DNA of 6,615 nt from Blastocatellia bacterium (GCA_003175865.1 PSRF01000338.1:1-6615), one strand, 5' to 3'. Shown: positions 1 to 6,615, numbered from the stretch's first letter. Made by a program: numbers and translations. Notes: generated by a model not told the origin, from the letters alone.

Positions 1-1
1 T

Positions 2-928
2 GTCGCCGGATTCAAACTAGATCGCGGTGAAGAGGACATCCCCGAAAGCGGCCCGTACAAACTCTTCGACGGACGGACCATTCGAGAAAATCGGAACGCG
101 TACGTTGCGATGTACGTGAAAGCAGTTTACGAAGTCGCGCAGAAATATCGCGGCAATGATTTTTTTCTCATGCCGCGTGGTGCGTACACGGGTAGCTCAC
201 CCTATTCGGTTTTCTGGGGAGGTGACATCGGCGGCACACAGGAAGGGTTGCGCGCCTCGATCATCGCAGTGCAGCGCTCGGCCGTGATGGGTTACCCGAA
301 CTGGGGTTCTGACATTTGCGGTTATAACCAGCAACAACTTGAACAGGAAGTCTGTAGCCGGTGGCTGGCATTTGGTGCGCTTACTCCAATCATGGAAGTT
401 GGTCCAACACGCAATGTTGGATTTTGGAATCTTCCTCGCGAGCCGTCCTACGATACTCAGCTGATCGCAATTTGGCGATTGTATGCTCGTTTGCATGAGC
501 GTCTCGCTGACTACAGTTATGCACAAGCGCAAAACGCAACGCGAACGGGTATGCCGATAATTCGTCCACTGTTCCTCGTCGATCCAAAGTCAGCGTCGTC
601 ATGGACCAACTGGTGGACTTATCAATACGGCGATGATTTGCTCGTTTCACCAGTGTGGGAAAAAGGGAAGCGTACACAGCAAGTGTATTTGCCATCAGGT
701 GGACGTTGGCGAGACGCGTGGGAGCCTACAAAGATTTATCAAGGCGGCCGAACGATTGAGGTCAAAGCAGCCGTTCATCAATTGCCGTTGTTTGTGCGCG
801 TTGGGTCAAAAGTTGACGTTGGAGATTTGAATAAAGAATGGCAGGAGTCGCAGGAGATTGCGGCGAAGCGACCCGATCTGAAAGCGCTGGATGCTGAGTT
901 GAAGCAGTGGTGGGACAACAGAAAGTAG
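2..928 (+). CDS. Glycoside hydrolase family 31 enzyme, C-terminal part (5' truncated by window edge)
   Basis: The reading frame is open from the left edge, so the first ATG at 110 is internal and the true start lies outside the window. About 308 residues are visible, against some 600 to 800 for whole GH31 enzymes, which are exo-alpha-glycosidases (alpha-glucosidase, alpha-xylosidase, alpha-galactosidase and others) with a retaining mechanism. Right at the edge the frame reads GFKLDRGEEDIP; the Asp at 20-22 sits where GH31 carries its catalytic nucleophile. The stretch FWGGDIGGTQEGLRASI matches the family's acid/base motif (usually W-S-G-D-N), with the candidate Asp at 224-226. GSDICGY follows where most members have G-x-D-I-G-G, so a Cys replaces a Gly. 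The tail (PIIRPLFL, GDDLLVSPVWEKG, then HQLPLFVRVGS) is the usual end of the barrel and beta-sandwich domain. Family assignment is firm. The substrate is unknown; the pectin-enzyme neighbours suggest a plant cell-wall side chain. Export cannot be judged without the N terminus. Confidence 0.9.
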   Translation, partial: VAGFKLDRGEEDIPESGPYKLFDGRTIRENRNAYVAMYVKAVYEVAQKYRGNDFFLMPRGAYTGSSPYSVFWGGDIGGTQEGLRASIIAVQRSAVMGYPNWGSDICGYNQQQLEQEVCSRWLAFGALTPIMEVGPTRNVGFWNLPREPSYDTQLIAIWRLYARLHERLADYSYAQAQNATRTGMPIIRPLFLVDPKSASSWTNWWTYQYGDDLLVSPVWEKGKRTQQVYLPSGGRWRDAWEPTKIYQGGRTIEVKAAVHQLPLFVRVGSKVDVGDLNKEWQESQEIAAKRPDLKALDAELKQWWDNRK

Positions 929-939
929 GTCGACCACTT

Positions 940-1117
940 TTACGCCGAAGGCGTTAGCGAATCTCAGCCCAGGGTTTCTACCCTGGGAAAGACAAGGCCC
1001 TCTTATCCATCAACACCGAAGCTGTTGGCCAACGCCGTCGGCGTAAGCCATCAAAGGTTCTGCCGCGGTCCCAGGGTAGAAACCCTGGGCTGCAATTCGC
1101 GAACGCCTTCGGCGTAA
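940..1117. repeat. REP/BIME-like composite inverted repeat, family 1 (GH31-pectinesterase gap)
   Basis: Two 49-bp arms, 940-988 and 1069-1117, are reverse complements with 3 mismatches, separated by 80 bp. Each arm contains two smaller hairpins. The outer one is ACGCC-GAA-GGCGT (942-954 on the left, mirrored near 1102-1117). The inner one is CCCAGGGT and ACCCTGGG with a 4-nt loop (968-987 and 1070-1089). No T-run follows, so an intrinsic terminator is not supported. The element covers most of the 210-bp gap and stops 21 nt before the pectinesterase start. A paired, inward-facing arrangement of hairpin modules is what bacterial REP/BIME elements look like. The family name, and whether a REP-associated tyrosine transposase mobilises it, cannot be seen here. 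Confidence 0.85.
1031..1047. repeat. Third copy of the short GCC-GGC hairpin inside repeat 1
   Basis: AACGCCGTCGGCGTAAG at this position matches 1102-1118 (AACGCCTTCGGCGTAAG) with one difference, which lies in the hairpin loop. It is in the same orientation as the outer hairpin of the right arm and lies in the spacer between the two arms. This suggests the element is built from reusable hairpin modules, or that a further degenerate unit was inserted. Confidence 0.7.
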
Positions 1118-1138
1118 GAATGTTAACGAGAGTATTAA

Positions 1139-2101
1139 ATGATAGATGCGTTCAAGCGCAGCTGCCTTGCTTTAGTGTTTATCGCCGTCGTGTGCGTAGC
1201 GTCTCGTGCAACCGATATTACCGTTGCTCAAGATGGCAGTGGACAATTCAAAACGGTCCAGGAAGCGATCATGTCCATCCCCGCAGGCACTGCAGCGAAT
1301 CCGGTCGTCATTCATATCAAACCAGGAACGTACAAAGAACTGATCTACCTTCAACACGAGAAACGTTTCTTCCGGTTGGTTGGTGAGGATGCCACGCGCA
1401 CCGTTCTAACCTTTGATCTACACGCGAACATGATTGGTCCAGACGGGAAACCAATCACGACATTTCGCACGCCGTCGACCGTGATCGACGCCGACGACTT
1501 CATTGCGGAGAACATTACGTTCGCAAACACAGCTGGTCCAGTTGGACAGGCGCTCGCCATTCGCGTCGACGGTGACCGTGCCGTCTTTCGCAAATGTAGG
1601 TTTCTTGGTTGGCAAGACACAGTCTTTCTCAATCGTGGACGTCAGTATTTTGAAGACTGCTACATCGAAGGTCACGTCGATTTCATTTTTGGGGCGGCCA
1701 CTGCCTTTTTTGAGCGTTGTCACATTCACTGTTTAAGAACCGGTTATATCACCGCAGCTTCAACCTACGACTACGACAAGTACGGTTTTGTTTTCTCCAA
1801 CTGCAAAATTACCGGTGACAAAGATGCAAAGACTTATCTCGGAAGACCGTGGCGTGACTACTCAAACACGATCTATCTCAATACGGAGATGTCGGATGTT
1901 GTGAGGCCGGAGGGTTGGCAGAATTGGAACCTCCCTGCACGTGAGAAGACTGCTCGTTATGCAGAGTTCAATAGCACTGGGCCAGGTACCAATCCGAACG
2001 CGCGTGTTCCGTGGTCTCATCAGTTAACAAAAGCACAAGCAAAAGAGATCACTCTGAAGAATGTCCTGGCAGGTAGAGATGGTTGGAATCCTTTGCAGTG
2101 A
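1139..2101 (+). CDS. Secreted pectin methylesterase (pectinesterase, carbohydrate esterase family 8)
   Basis: This 320-residue protein should hydrolyse methyl esters of polygalacturonate to pectate plus methanol outside the cytoplasm. Residues 1 to about 24 form a signal peptide (Lys/Arg near the start, then a hydrophobic stretch ALVFIAVVCVAS). The mature part is a right-handed beta-helix with all CE8 hallmarks: GSGQFKTVQEAI (33-44), GQALAIRVDGD (136-146), GWQDTVF (157-163), GHVDFIFG (178-185), YITAAST (203-209) and LGRPWRDYSNT (234-244). By family precedent Asp160 and Asp181 are the catalytic acid/base and nucleophile, Arg237 binds the galacturonate carboxylate, and Gln137 and Gln159 support the intermediate. 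All are intact, and the length is normal for a bacterial enzyme without a pro-region. An in-frame TAA immediately precedes the ATG (1136-1138), so this is the first possible start; only a weak purine run (GAGAG, about 1128-1132) lies upstream. The gene lies between a GH31 and a GH2-type enzyme, each separated from it by a palindromic repeat. Confidence 0.97.
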   Translation: MIDAFKRSCLALVFIAVVCVASRATDITVAQDGSGQFKTVQEAIMSIPAGTAANPVVIHIKPGTYKELIYLQHEKRFFRLVGEDATRTVLTFDLHANMIGPDGKPITTFRTPSTVIDADDFIAENITFANTAGPVGQALAIRVDGDRAVFRKCRFLGWQDTVFLNRGRQYFEDCYIEGHVDFIFGAATAFFERCHIHCLRTGYITAASTYDYDKYGFVFSNCKITGDKDAKTYLGRPWRDYSNTIYLNTEMSDVVRPEGWQNWNLPAREKTARYAEFNSTGPGTNPNARVPWSHQLTKAQAKEITLKNVLAGRDGWNPLQ

Positions 2102-2139
2102 AGTGCAAACGCCGACCCTTTAACGGTGCCTCAGAATTG

Positions 2140-2263
2140 TTCAAGCTCTTCTGTCGGACCGCGTACGTCTCGTGCGCCAGTGTCAGCCAAATGAAATTCC
2201 AACAAGAGGTTGATAATTAAACCCGGCGCACGAGACGTACGCGGTCCGACAGAAGAGCTTGAA
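2140..2263. repeat. Perfect 39-bp inverted repeat, family 2 (pectinesterase-GH2 gap)
   Basis: Arms 2140-2178 and 2225-2263 are exact reverse complements over 39 bp, with a 46-bp AT-richer spacer (2179-2224). The match can be extended by about four bases outward (to 2134) past two mismatches. Within each arm the inner end folds into a hairpin of its own, GCGTACG and CGTGCGC around a 3-nt loop (2161-2177), with one G-T pair. The sequence is unrelated to the repeats in the other two gaps. No T-tract follows either arm. Transcribed, it would form a very stable long hairpin between the two genes that could block exonucleases or polymerase, but that role is inferred. The perfect identity of the arms suggests recent insertion, or maintenance by selection or conversion. 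Confidence 0.9.
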
Positions 2264-2313
2264 GCATTCGTCCGACGAGACTACTAAAGCCTACGGCAGC
2301 TTCGTCACAGATT

Positions 2314-5300
2314 ATGTTTACCGGAGTGAAGACAAAATGGAAACGTGTATTGTTCGCGCTTAGCCTTGTTCTGTTCTTTACGGGATCCCTTCGCGCTCAA
2401 TCAGCAATCCAGGAACGTCCGATTGATCTCTCTGGCTACTGGTACTTTCAATTAGATCGCAACGGTCTGGGAACAAATCCTGGGCGTGACGCTCGCTTTC
2501 CACAGATGATCAGGCTGCCTGGGATTCTTCAGGCTCAGAACTATGGCGATGAGATCACCACAACAACGCCCTGGGTTCTGTCTCTCTACGATCGTTTCTG
2601 GTATCTGCGCGAGGATTACAAAGACTACATCGACAAGAACGTGCGCGTACCATTCCTGTCTCAACCGCCACGTCATTATGTCGGTGTTGCGTGGTATCAA
2701 CGTGACATCAACATCCCAACAAACTGGGTGGGTCGGCGCGTTGTCTTAACACTCGAAAGGCCGCACTGGGAAACCACTGTCTTCATCGACGAAAAGAAAA
2801 TTGGTTCTGACCGAAGTCTCGTTGCGCCACACGTCTACGACCTCGGTGCGATCACGCCTGGCCGCCATCGACTGACTATTCGGGTAGACAACCGGATGCT
2901 CTTGCCTTACCGGCCAGACGCGCACAGTGTTTCGGATTCACTCGCTGCAAGTTGGAACGGAATTGTTGGGAAGATCGAACTCACTACAACTGGCCGAGTT
3001 TGGATCGATGACGCACAAGCATTTCCAAACCTTGACAGGAAATCGATGCTGGTCCGTGTTCGGATCGGGAACGTAACTGGACGAAGCGGTGAAGGGACGT
3101 TGACGGCGATTTGGCCCGACATCGGCGTTGTTCCTGTCAAGTGGGATGAGAATGGTGGCAGCGCTGAAGTGGAAGTTCCACTGCGCGACGACACACCAAG
3201 GTGGGATGAGTTCAATCCGAAGTTACAAACACTGCGACTCTGGTTAAAAGGAAACGGAGTCGACGAGTACAGTGATTTGAAAATCGGTGTGCGCGATTTT
3301 CATGCTGAAGGAAATGAGTTTCGTCTCAATGGTCGACCGATCATCTTTCGTGGTACGCATAGCGGTGGCGATTTTCCGCTGACTGGTTATCCAGCAACCG
3401 ATGTTGCTTACTGGCGCAAGCTGTTTGAAACATGCAAGAGCTGGGGTCTTAACCACATGCGTTTTCATTCGTGGTGTCCGCCTGAAGCTGCGTTCGCTGC
3501 GGCTGATGAAGTTGGTTTCTATCTGCAACCTGAACCGGGCATGTGGAACGAGATCAGTCCTGGCACTCCGATGGAGCGCATGCTCTATGAAGAAACTGAT
3601 CGAATGATCAAAGCTTATGGCAATCATCCGTCATTCATGTTGCTATCAGCGAGTAATGAGCCGAAGGGAAAGTGGAAAGAAGCGCTCAGCAAATGGGTGG
3701 AACGCTATCGGACAGAAGATCCTCGCCGACTTTACGCCGATGGCACGGGTCACACAGAACCCGAAGTACCGAATATCGCAGAAGGGACTGACTACCTCGC
3801 AATTCAACGTATTGGACCAAAGATGCTGCGTCGCGAGTCAGGTTGGTTTGGTGGTGATTATGCGGCCTCGCTTGAGGATGTGAACATCCCGGTGATCTCT
3901 CATGAAGTCGGTCAGTGGGTTGCATATCCTAACTTCGACATCATTAACAAATTCAAAGGATACCTTCGACCAGGTAACTTTGAGATCTTCCGCGACTCGG
4001 CGAAGGCACATAATCTGCTGGAGAAAACGGCCCAGTTCGCATCTGCTTCAGGACGGTTTCAAGTTGCAGCATACAAAGAGGAGATCGAAGCCAACTTGCG
4101 CACGCGCGGTCTCGGCGGGTTCCAATTGTTGGATCTGCATGACTACCTCGGGCAGGGAACTGCCTTAGTTGGATTGCTTGATCCATTTTGGGAATCGAAA
4201 GGTTATGTGACTCCTGACGAGTTCAAGGAGTTCTGCAATACGACTGTCCCACTGGCACGCATGACTCAACGCGTTTTCACGACGGCTGATCAACTCAATG
4301 TTGATGTTGAAGTGGCGCATTACGGTGCTGCACCTCTGGAAAACATCAAGGCAGTTTGGCGAATACAGAACGGCGGTCGCGAGCCACAAGGCGAATGGGA
4401 CGTGCAAACTCTTCCGATTGGCAAGAACATTCTGCTGGGTAAAGTTGTAGCTGATCTTTCGAAGTTGACAGCACCGGCCGAGTACAAGTTGGTGGTAACC
4501 ATTGCGCCGGCGTCATTCTTTGGTGCGATTGACCGAAAGATTAAGCCTGGTCCAGGCGTTGTGCGTGGTGTTACGTATTTTGAAAACGAGTGGAACTTCT
4601 GGCTTTATCCTGCCTCTTACGAAACAACAGAAATGTCGCGCGATAGGCAGAAGGTGTCCGCGCTGCCCTCTATTGATTGTCCGCCATCTCGATCTCCCGA
4701 TCTGCTGATAACCAATTCGTGGGATGAAGCAGAGGAAAAACTGAAACAAGGCAAGCGTGTGCTGTTGTCACCTCACAATTCAGATCTCGATTGGACCAGT
4801 CCACCTCTTGATATCGTGCCTGTCTTTTGGAATCGACAGATGGGTCCGGCGTGGGGACGCACGCTTGGGTTGTTTATTGATCGTAAGCCCGGTGAGTCGA
4901 AATCGGCTGCACTTAACGGCTTTCCAACTGACGATCACTTTGATTGGCAATGGGCACAGATAATTTCGGGCGTGCGCGCTATCAATTTGGATCGGCTCCC
5001 GCGCGAACTCGAACCGGTTGTATGGGCAATCGACGATTGGAATCGCAACTACAAACTCGGCGTCATATTCGAATGTGCTGTTGGTGATGGGCGACTCCTG
5101 GTTTCTGCGATCGACGTAACTAAGAACTCGGATTCGAATCCAGTCTTAAGGCAATTGCGCGCGGCACTGGTTAACTACGCGAATAGCGACTGCTTTCATC
5201 CAAACGTTGATGTCTCGTTGAACACACTGCGCAGTTTGTTTTTCGATACTCGCATTATGTCGAAGTTACGAGCCCGCGCCACGATTGGCAATGAAGCCGC

Positions 5301-5772
5301 AAATGCATTGATCGACGGCGATCCAAATACGTTCGTTTTGATCGGCAATCAAAAGATGTCTGCGCGTGAGCAGGTCGACATGGTTGTGAGTTTCCCAACA
5401 GAAGTGCCAATTTCAGGGGTGGTTCTGATGCCGCGGCAAAATCATCGGGAACACGAAGGGGACATACGAGAGTTTGTCTTGCAGTCGAGTGAAGATGGAA
5501 ACGTTTGGTCCGACGTTGTTCGTGGCGAGTTGACGTCGAGTTTTGTACCGCATCGAGTGGAGTTCAACAGAACGATCCGTACGAAGTTTCTGAAGCTTGT
5601 CTCGCTTTCGGGCTTTGGCGACGACAAAACAACCTCGCTGGCTGAGTTGGCGGTCATATATACCGGTCCACGTTTGGCGGATAATGGACAGCCGTTAGAG
5701 TATCAACGAAATCGCAGCGCAACTCCGGACATCGATGAAGGAACTAACAAACCTGCGAAGCCGAAGCCCTAA
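2314..5772 (+). CDS. Secreted GH2-type glycoside hydrolase with C-terminal discoidin (F5/8 type C, CBM32-like) domain
   Basis: This 1152-residue protein is probably an exo-beta-glycosidase acting on plant polysaccharide. Residues 1 to about 28 are a signal peptide (basic KTKWKR, hydrophobic core, LRA-Q cleavage). From about 36 to 230 there is a GH2 sugar-binding jelly roll (VAWYQRDINIP, then NGIVGKIEL), and from about 230 to 328 an immunoglobulin-like sandwich. From about 329 to 650 there is a TIM barrel opening with FRLNGRPIIFRGTHSGGDF. SASNEP places the acid/base at Glu449, and ISHEVGQW places the likely nucleophile at Glu531. After another sandwich (about 655-735), residues 750-960 look like the glutamine-amidotransferase-like accessory domain seen in large Bacteroidetes-type GH2 and rhamnosidase proteins (GDGRLLVSAIDV, then RQLRAALVNY). 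Residues 985-1117 (ALIDGDPNT, FVLQSSEDGNVWSDV, FLKLVSLSG) form a discoidin/CBM32-like binding domain. A Lys/Pro-rich tail follows. No start codon occurs between the upstream in-frame stop (2260-2262) and this ATG; no clear Shine-Dalgarno is seen. Beta-galactosidase, beta-galacturonidase and beta-glucuronidase activities are all possible. Confidence 0.9.
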   Translation: MFTGVKTKWKRVLFALSLVLFFTGSLRAQSAIQERPIDLSGYWYFQLDRNGLGTNPGRDARFPQMIRLPGILQAQNYGDEITTTTPWVLSLYDRFWYLREDYKDYIDKNVRVPFLSQPPRHYVGVAWYQRDINIPTNWVGRRVVLTLERPHWETTVFIDEKKIGSDRSLVAPHVYDLGAITPGRHRLTIRVDNRMLLPYRPDAHSVSDSLAASWNGIVGKIELTTTGRVWIDDAQAFPNLDRKSMLVRVRIGNVTGRSGEGTLTAIWPDIGVVPVKWDENGGSAEVEVPLRDDTPRWDEFNPKLQTLRLWLKGNGVDEYSDLKIGVRDFHAEGNEFRLNGRPIIFRGTHSGGDFPLTGYPATDVAYWRKLFETCKSWGLNHMRFHSWCPPEAAFAAADEVGFYLQPEPGMWNEISPGTPMERMLYEETDRMIKAYGNHPSFMLLSASNEPKGKWKEALSKWVERYRTEDPRRLYADGTGHTEPEVPNIAEGTDYLAIQRIGPKMLRRESGWFGGDYAASLEDVNIPVISHEVGQWVAYPNFDIINKFKGYLRPGNFEIFRDSAKAHNLLEKTAQFASASGRFQVAAYKEEIEANLRTRGLGGFQLLDLHDYLGQGTALVGLLDPFWESKGYVTPDEFKEFCNTTVPLARMTQRVFTTADQLNVDVEVAHYGAAPLENIKAVWRIQNGGREPQGEWDVQTLPIGKNILLGKVVADLSKLTAPAEYKLVVTIAPASFFGAIDRKIKPGPGVVRGVTYFENEWNFWLYPASYETTEMSRDRQKVSALPSIDCPPSRSPDLLITNSWDEAEEKLKQGKRVLLSPHNSDLDWTSPPLDIVPVFWNRQMGPAWGRTLGLFIDRKPGESKSAALNGFPTDDHFDWQWAQIISGVRAINLDRLPRELEPVVWAIDDWNRNYKLGVIFECAVGDGRLLVSAIDVTKNSDSNPVLRQLRAALVNYANSDCFHPNVDVSLNTLRSLFFDTRIMSKLRARATIGNEAANALIDGDPNTFVLIGNQKMSAREQVDMVVSFPTEVPISGVVLMPRQNHREHEGDIREFVLQSSEDGNVWSDVVRGELTSSFVPHRVEFNRTIRTKFLKLVSLSGFGDDKTTSLAELAVIYTGPRLADNGQPLEYQRNRSATPDIDEGTNKPAKPKP

Positions 5773-5864
5773 TGCTGGAACTGCAGGCGTCCTCGCCTGC
5801 TAGTTTCGTTAAGGTCGACTGTCGATGTAACTAAGCAGGCGAGGACGCCTGCGCTCCCAGCATT
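5771..5864. repeat. REP/BIME-like inverted repeat, family 3 (GH2-CE12 gap), overlapping the GH2 stop codon
   Basis: Arms 5771-5801 and 5834-5864 are reverse complements over 31 bp with 3 mismatches, separated by 32 bp. Each arm contains a compact hairpin with a 7-bp stem and 4-nt loop: GCAGGCG, TCCT, CGCCTGC at 5783-5800, and the mirror image at 5835-5852. The left arm begins with the last two bases of the TAA stop (5770-5772) of the GH2-type gene, so the element abuts the coding region without a gap. The right arm ends 29 nt before the ATG of the esterase gene. No T-run follows. The sequence is unrelated to the other two gap repeats. Confidence 0.88.
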
Positions 5865-5893
5865 TCGTTCCCGATTCCCAAGCTTGAACTTTT

Positions 5894-6615
5894 ATGAACT
5901 ACCATCTTCGTACCATATTAGCTGTCGGTTTGTTGGTTTCTTGGGTTGCGATAGCAACTGGCCAGCAGAAAACAACACCCACGCTCTTCATCGTCGGTGA
6001 TTCTACAGTTCACAACACGAGTGAAGGATTGCAAGGCTGGGGTGATGTAATCGCAGAGTTTTTTGATGAAACCAAAATCAAGGTCGTGAATCGTGCTCGT
6101 GGTGGAAGAAGTAGTCGTACGTTCCAGACGGAAGGAATTTGGGATCAGGTGCTAAGTGAGTTGAAGGCCGGTGATTTTGTGTTAATCCAATTTGGACACA
6201 ATGATGGCGGTGCAGTTAATGACGACTCTCGTGCTCGCGGGTCATTGCGGGGCACTGGCGATGAGACTCAAGAGATCGATAACTTGCTAACGAAGAAGCA
6301 CGAAGTCGTACACACGTATGGCTGGTACATGCGAAAGTACGTTGTTGATACAAAGGCAAAAGGCGCGACTCCGATTGTGTTGTCACAAGTACCTCGGAAT
6401 ATTTGGAAGGATGGAAAAGTTGAGCGAGTGAAGGACACTTACGGTGGTTGGGCGGAGTCGATTGCGAAATCCACGGGTGCGTTCTTCATCGACTTGAATG
6501 AAATCTCTGCGAGACAACTTGAGACGATTGGATTGGAGCGCGTGGGCAAAGAAGTTTTTCTTACTGATCACACTCACACGACGCCGACAGGTGCTCGATT
6601 GAATGCGATGTCAGT
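5894..6615 (+). CDS. Secreted rhamnogalacturonan acetylesterase-like SGNH hydrolase (CE12 type), 3' truncated by window edge
   Basis: About 240 residues are readable before the window ends, and the frame is open to the edge. The enzyme should remove acetyl esters from the rhamnogalacturonan I backbone. Residues 1 to about 23 are a signal peptide (MNYHLRTILAVGLLVSWVAI, probable cleavage before QQK). The SGNH blocks are in order: FIVGDSTVH with nucleophile Ser37; RGGRSSRTF around 69-77, supplying the oxyanion Gly; QFGHNDGG with Asn103; and TDHTHTTPTGA with Asp225 and His228 as the rest of the triad. The GDST and GHND wording and the spacing fit CE12 rhamnogalacturonan acetylesterases better than generic GDSL lipases. 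Family members are usually about 230 to 270 residues long with the signal peptide, so little is missing unless there is an added domain. An in-frame TGA at 5885-5887 leaves this ATG as the only plausible start; no good Shine-Dalgarno precedes it. It is the second de-esterifying pectin enzyme in the locus. Confidence 0.93.
   Translation, partial: MNYHLRTILAVGLLVSWVAIATGQQKTTPTLFIVGDSTVHNTSEGLQGWGDVIAEFFDETKIKVVNRARGGRSSRTFQTEGIWDQVLSELKAGDFVLIQFGHNDGGAVNDDSRARGSLRGTGDETQEIDNLLTKKHEVVHTYGWYMRKYVVDTKAKGATPIVLSQVPRNIWKDGKVERVKDTYGGWAESIAKSTGAFFIDLNEISARQLETIGLERVGKEVFLTDHTHTTPTGARLNAMS

Noticed and set aside
197..695. Minus-strand open frames of about 100 codons opposite the GH31 gene
   Set aside because: They lie opposite a gene with clear family motifs, overlap one another, resemble no protein I recognise, and have no plausible start signals; they are shadow frames.
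968..1089. CCCAGGGT/ACCCTGGG hairpins as intrinsic transcription terminators
   Set aside because: The stems are GC-rich but neither is followed by a T-run, and the arms are part of a larger mirrored element, so a repeat call fits better. The hairpins in the other two gaps lack T-tracts too.
929..1138. CRISPR-like or tandem repeat array
   Set aside because: There are only two inverted copies plus one short module; no regularly spaced direct repeats and no cas-like genes are present.
2204..2222. Promoter-like AT-rich stretch (TTGATAATTAAA) in the spacer of repeat 2
   Set aside because: It lies between the two repeat arms and has no well-spaced partner box; the right arm would sit between it and the gene. 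Support is too weak for a promoter call.
2140..2263. Terminal inverted repeats of an insertion sequence or MITE carrying a gene
   Set aside because: Only 46 bp lie between the arms, with no coding capacity. I saw no convincing target-site duplication at the outer borders. A non-autonomous element remains possible but is not shown.
3244..3627. Minus-strand open frame of 127 codons opposite the GH2-type gene
   Set aside because: It lies wholly inside the coding region for the GH2 catalytic barrel, has no recognisable motif, and is of a length expected by chance opposite a long gene.

Overview
The window holds four consecutive plus-strand genes for secreted or probably exported carbohydrate-active enzymes. 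Together they look like part of a pectin-degradation locus. In order they are: the C-terminal part of a family-31 glycoside hydrolase (cut by the left edge), a complete family-8 pectin methylesterase, a complete 1152-residue family-2-type glycoside hydrolase with a C-terminal discoidin (F5/8 type C, CBM32-like) domain, and the N-terminal part of an SGNH-fold rhamnogalacturonan acetylesterase of the CE12 type (cut by the right edge). No RNA gene, CRISPR array, transposase, regulator or transporter is visible.

The three intergenic gaps (210, 212 and 121 bp) are each largely filled by an inverted-repeat element, and each element belongs to a different sequence family. Gap 1 has 49-bp arms with 3 mismatches, gap 2 has perfect 39-bp arms, and gap 3 has 31-bp arms with 3 mismatches. 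All arms also fold on themselves into small hairpins, with stems of 5 to 8 bp and loops of 3 to 4 nt. This is the architecture of REP/BIME-type dispersed palindromes rather than of simple terminators, since no T-tract follows any of them. The arm of the third element overlaps the TAA stop of the family-2 gene.

Functionally, the methylesterase would strip methyl groups from homogalacturonan and the acetylesterase would remove acetyl groups from rhamnogalacturonan I. The GH2-type and GH31 enzymes would act as exo-glycosidases on side chains or released oligosaccharides. Three of the four proteins have clear N-terminal signal peptides; the N terminus of the GH31 is outside the window. The substrates of the two glycosidases cannot be fixed from sequence alone.

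The organism is a bacterium with roughly even base composition, signal-peptide-rich polysaccharide degradation, weak Shine-Dalgarno signals and many intergenic palindromes. This is compatible with a soil or plant-litter Acidobacteriota, Verrucomicrobiota or similar lineage. That placement is an inference from general character, not from a marker gene.
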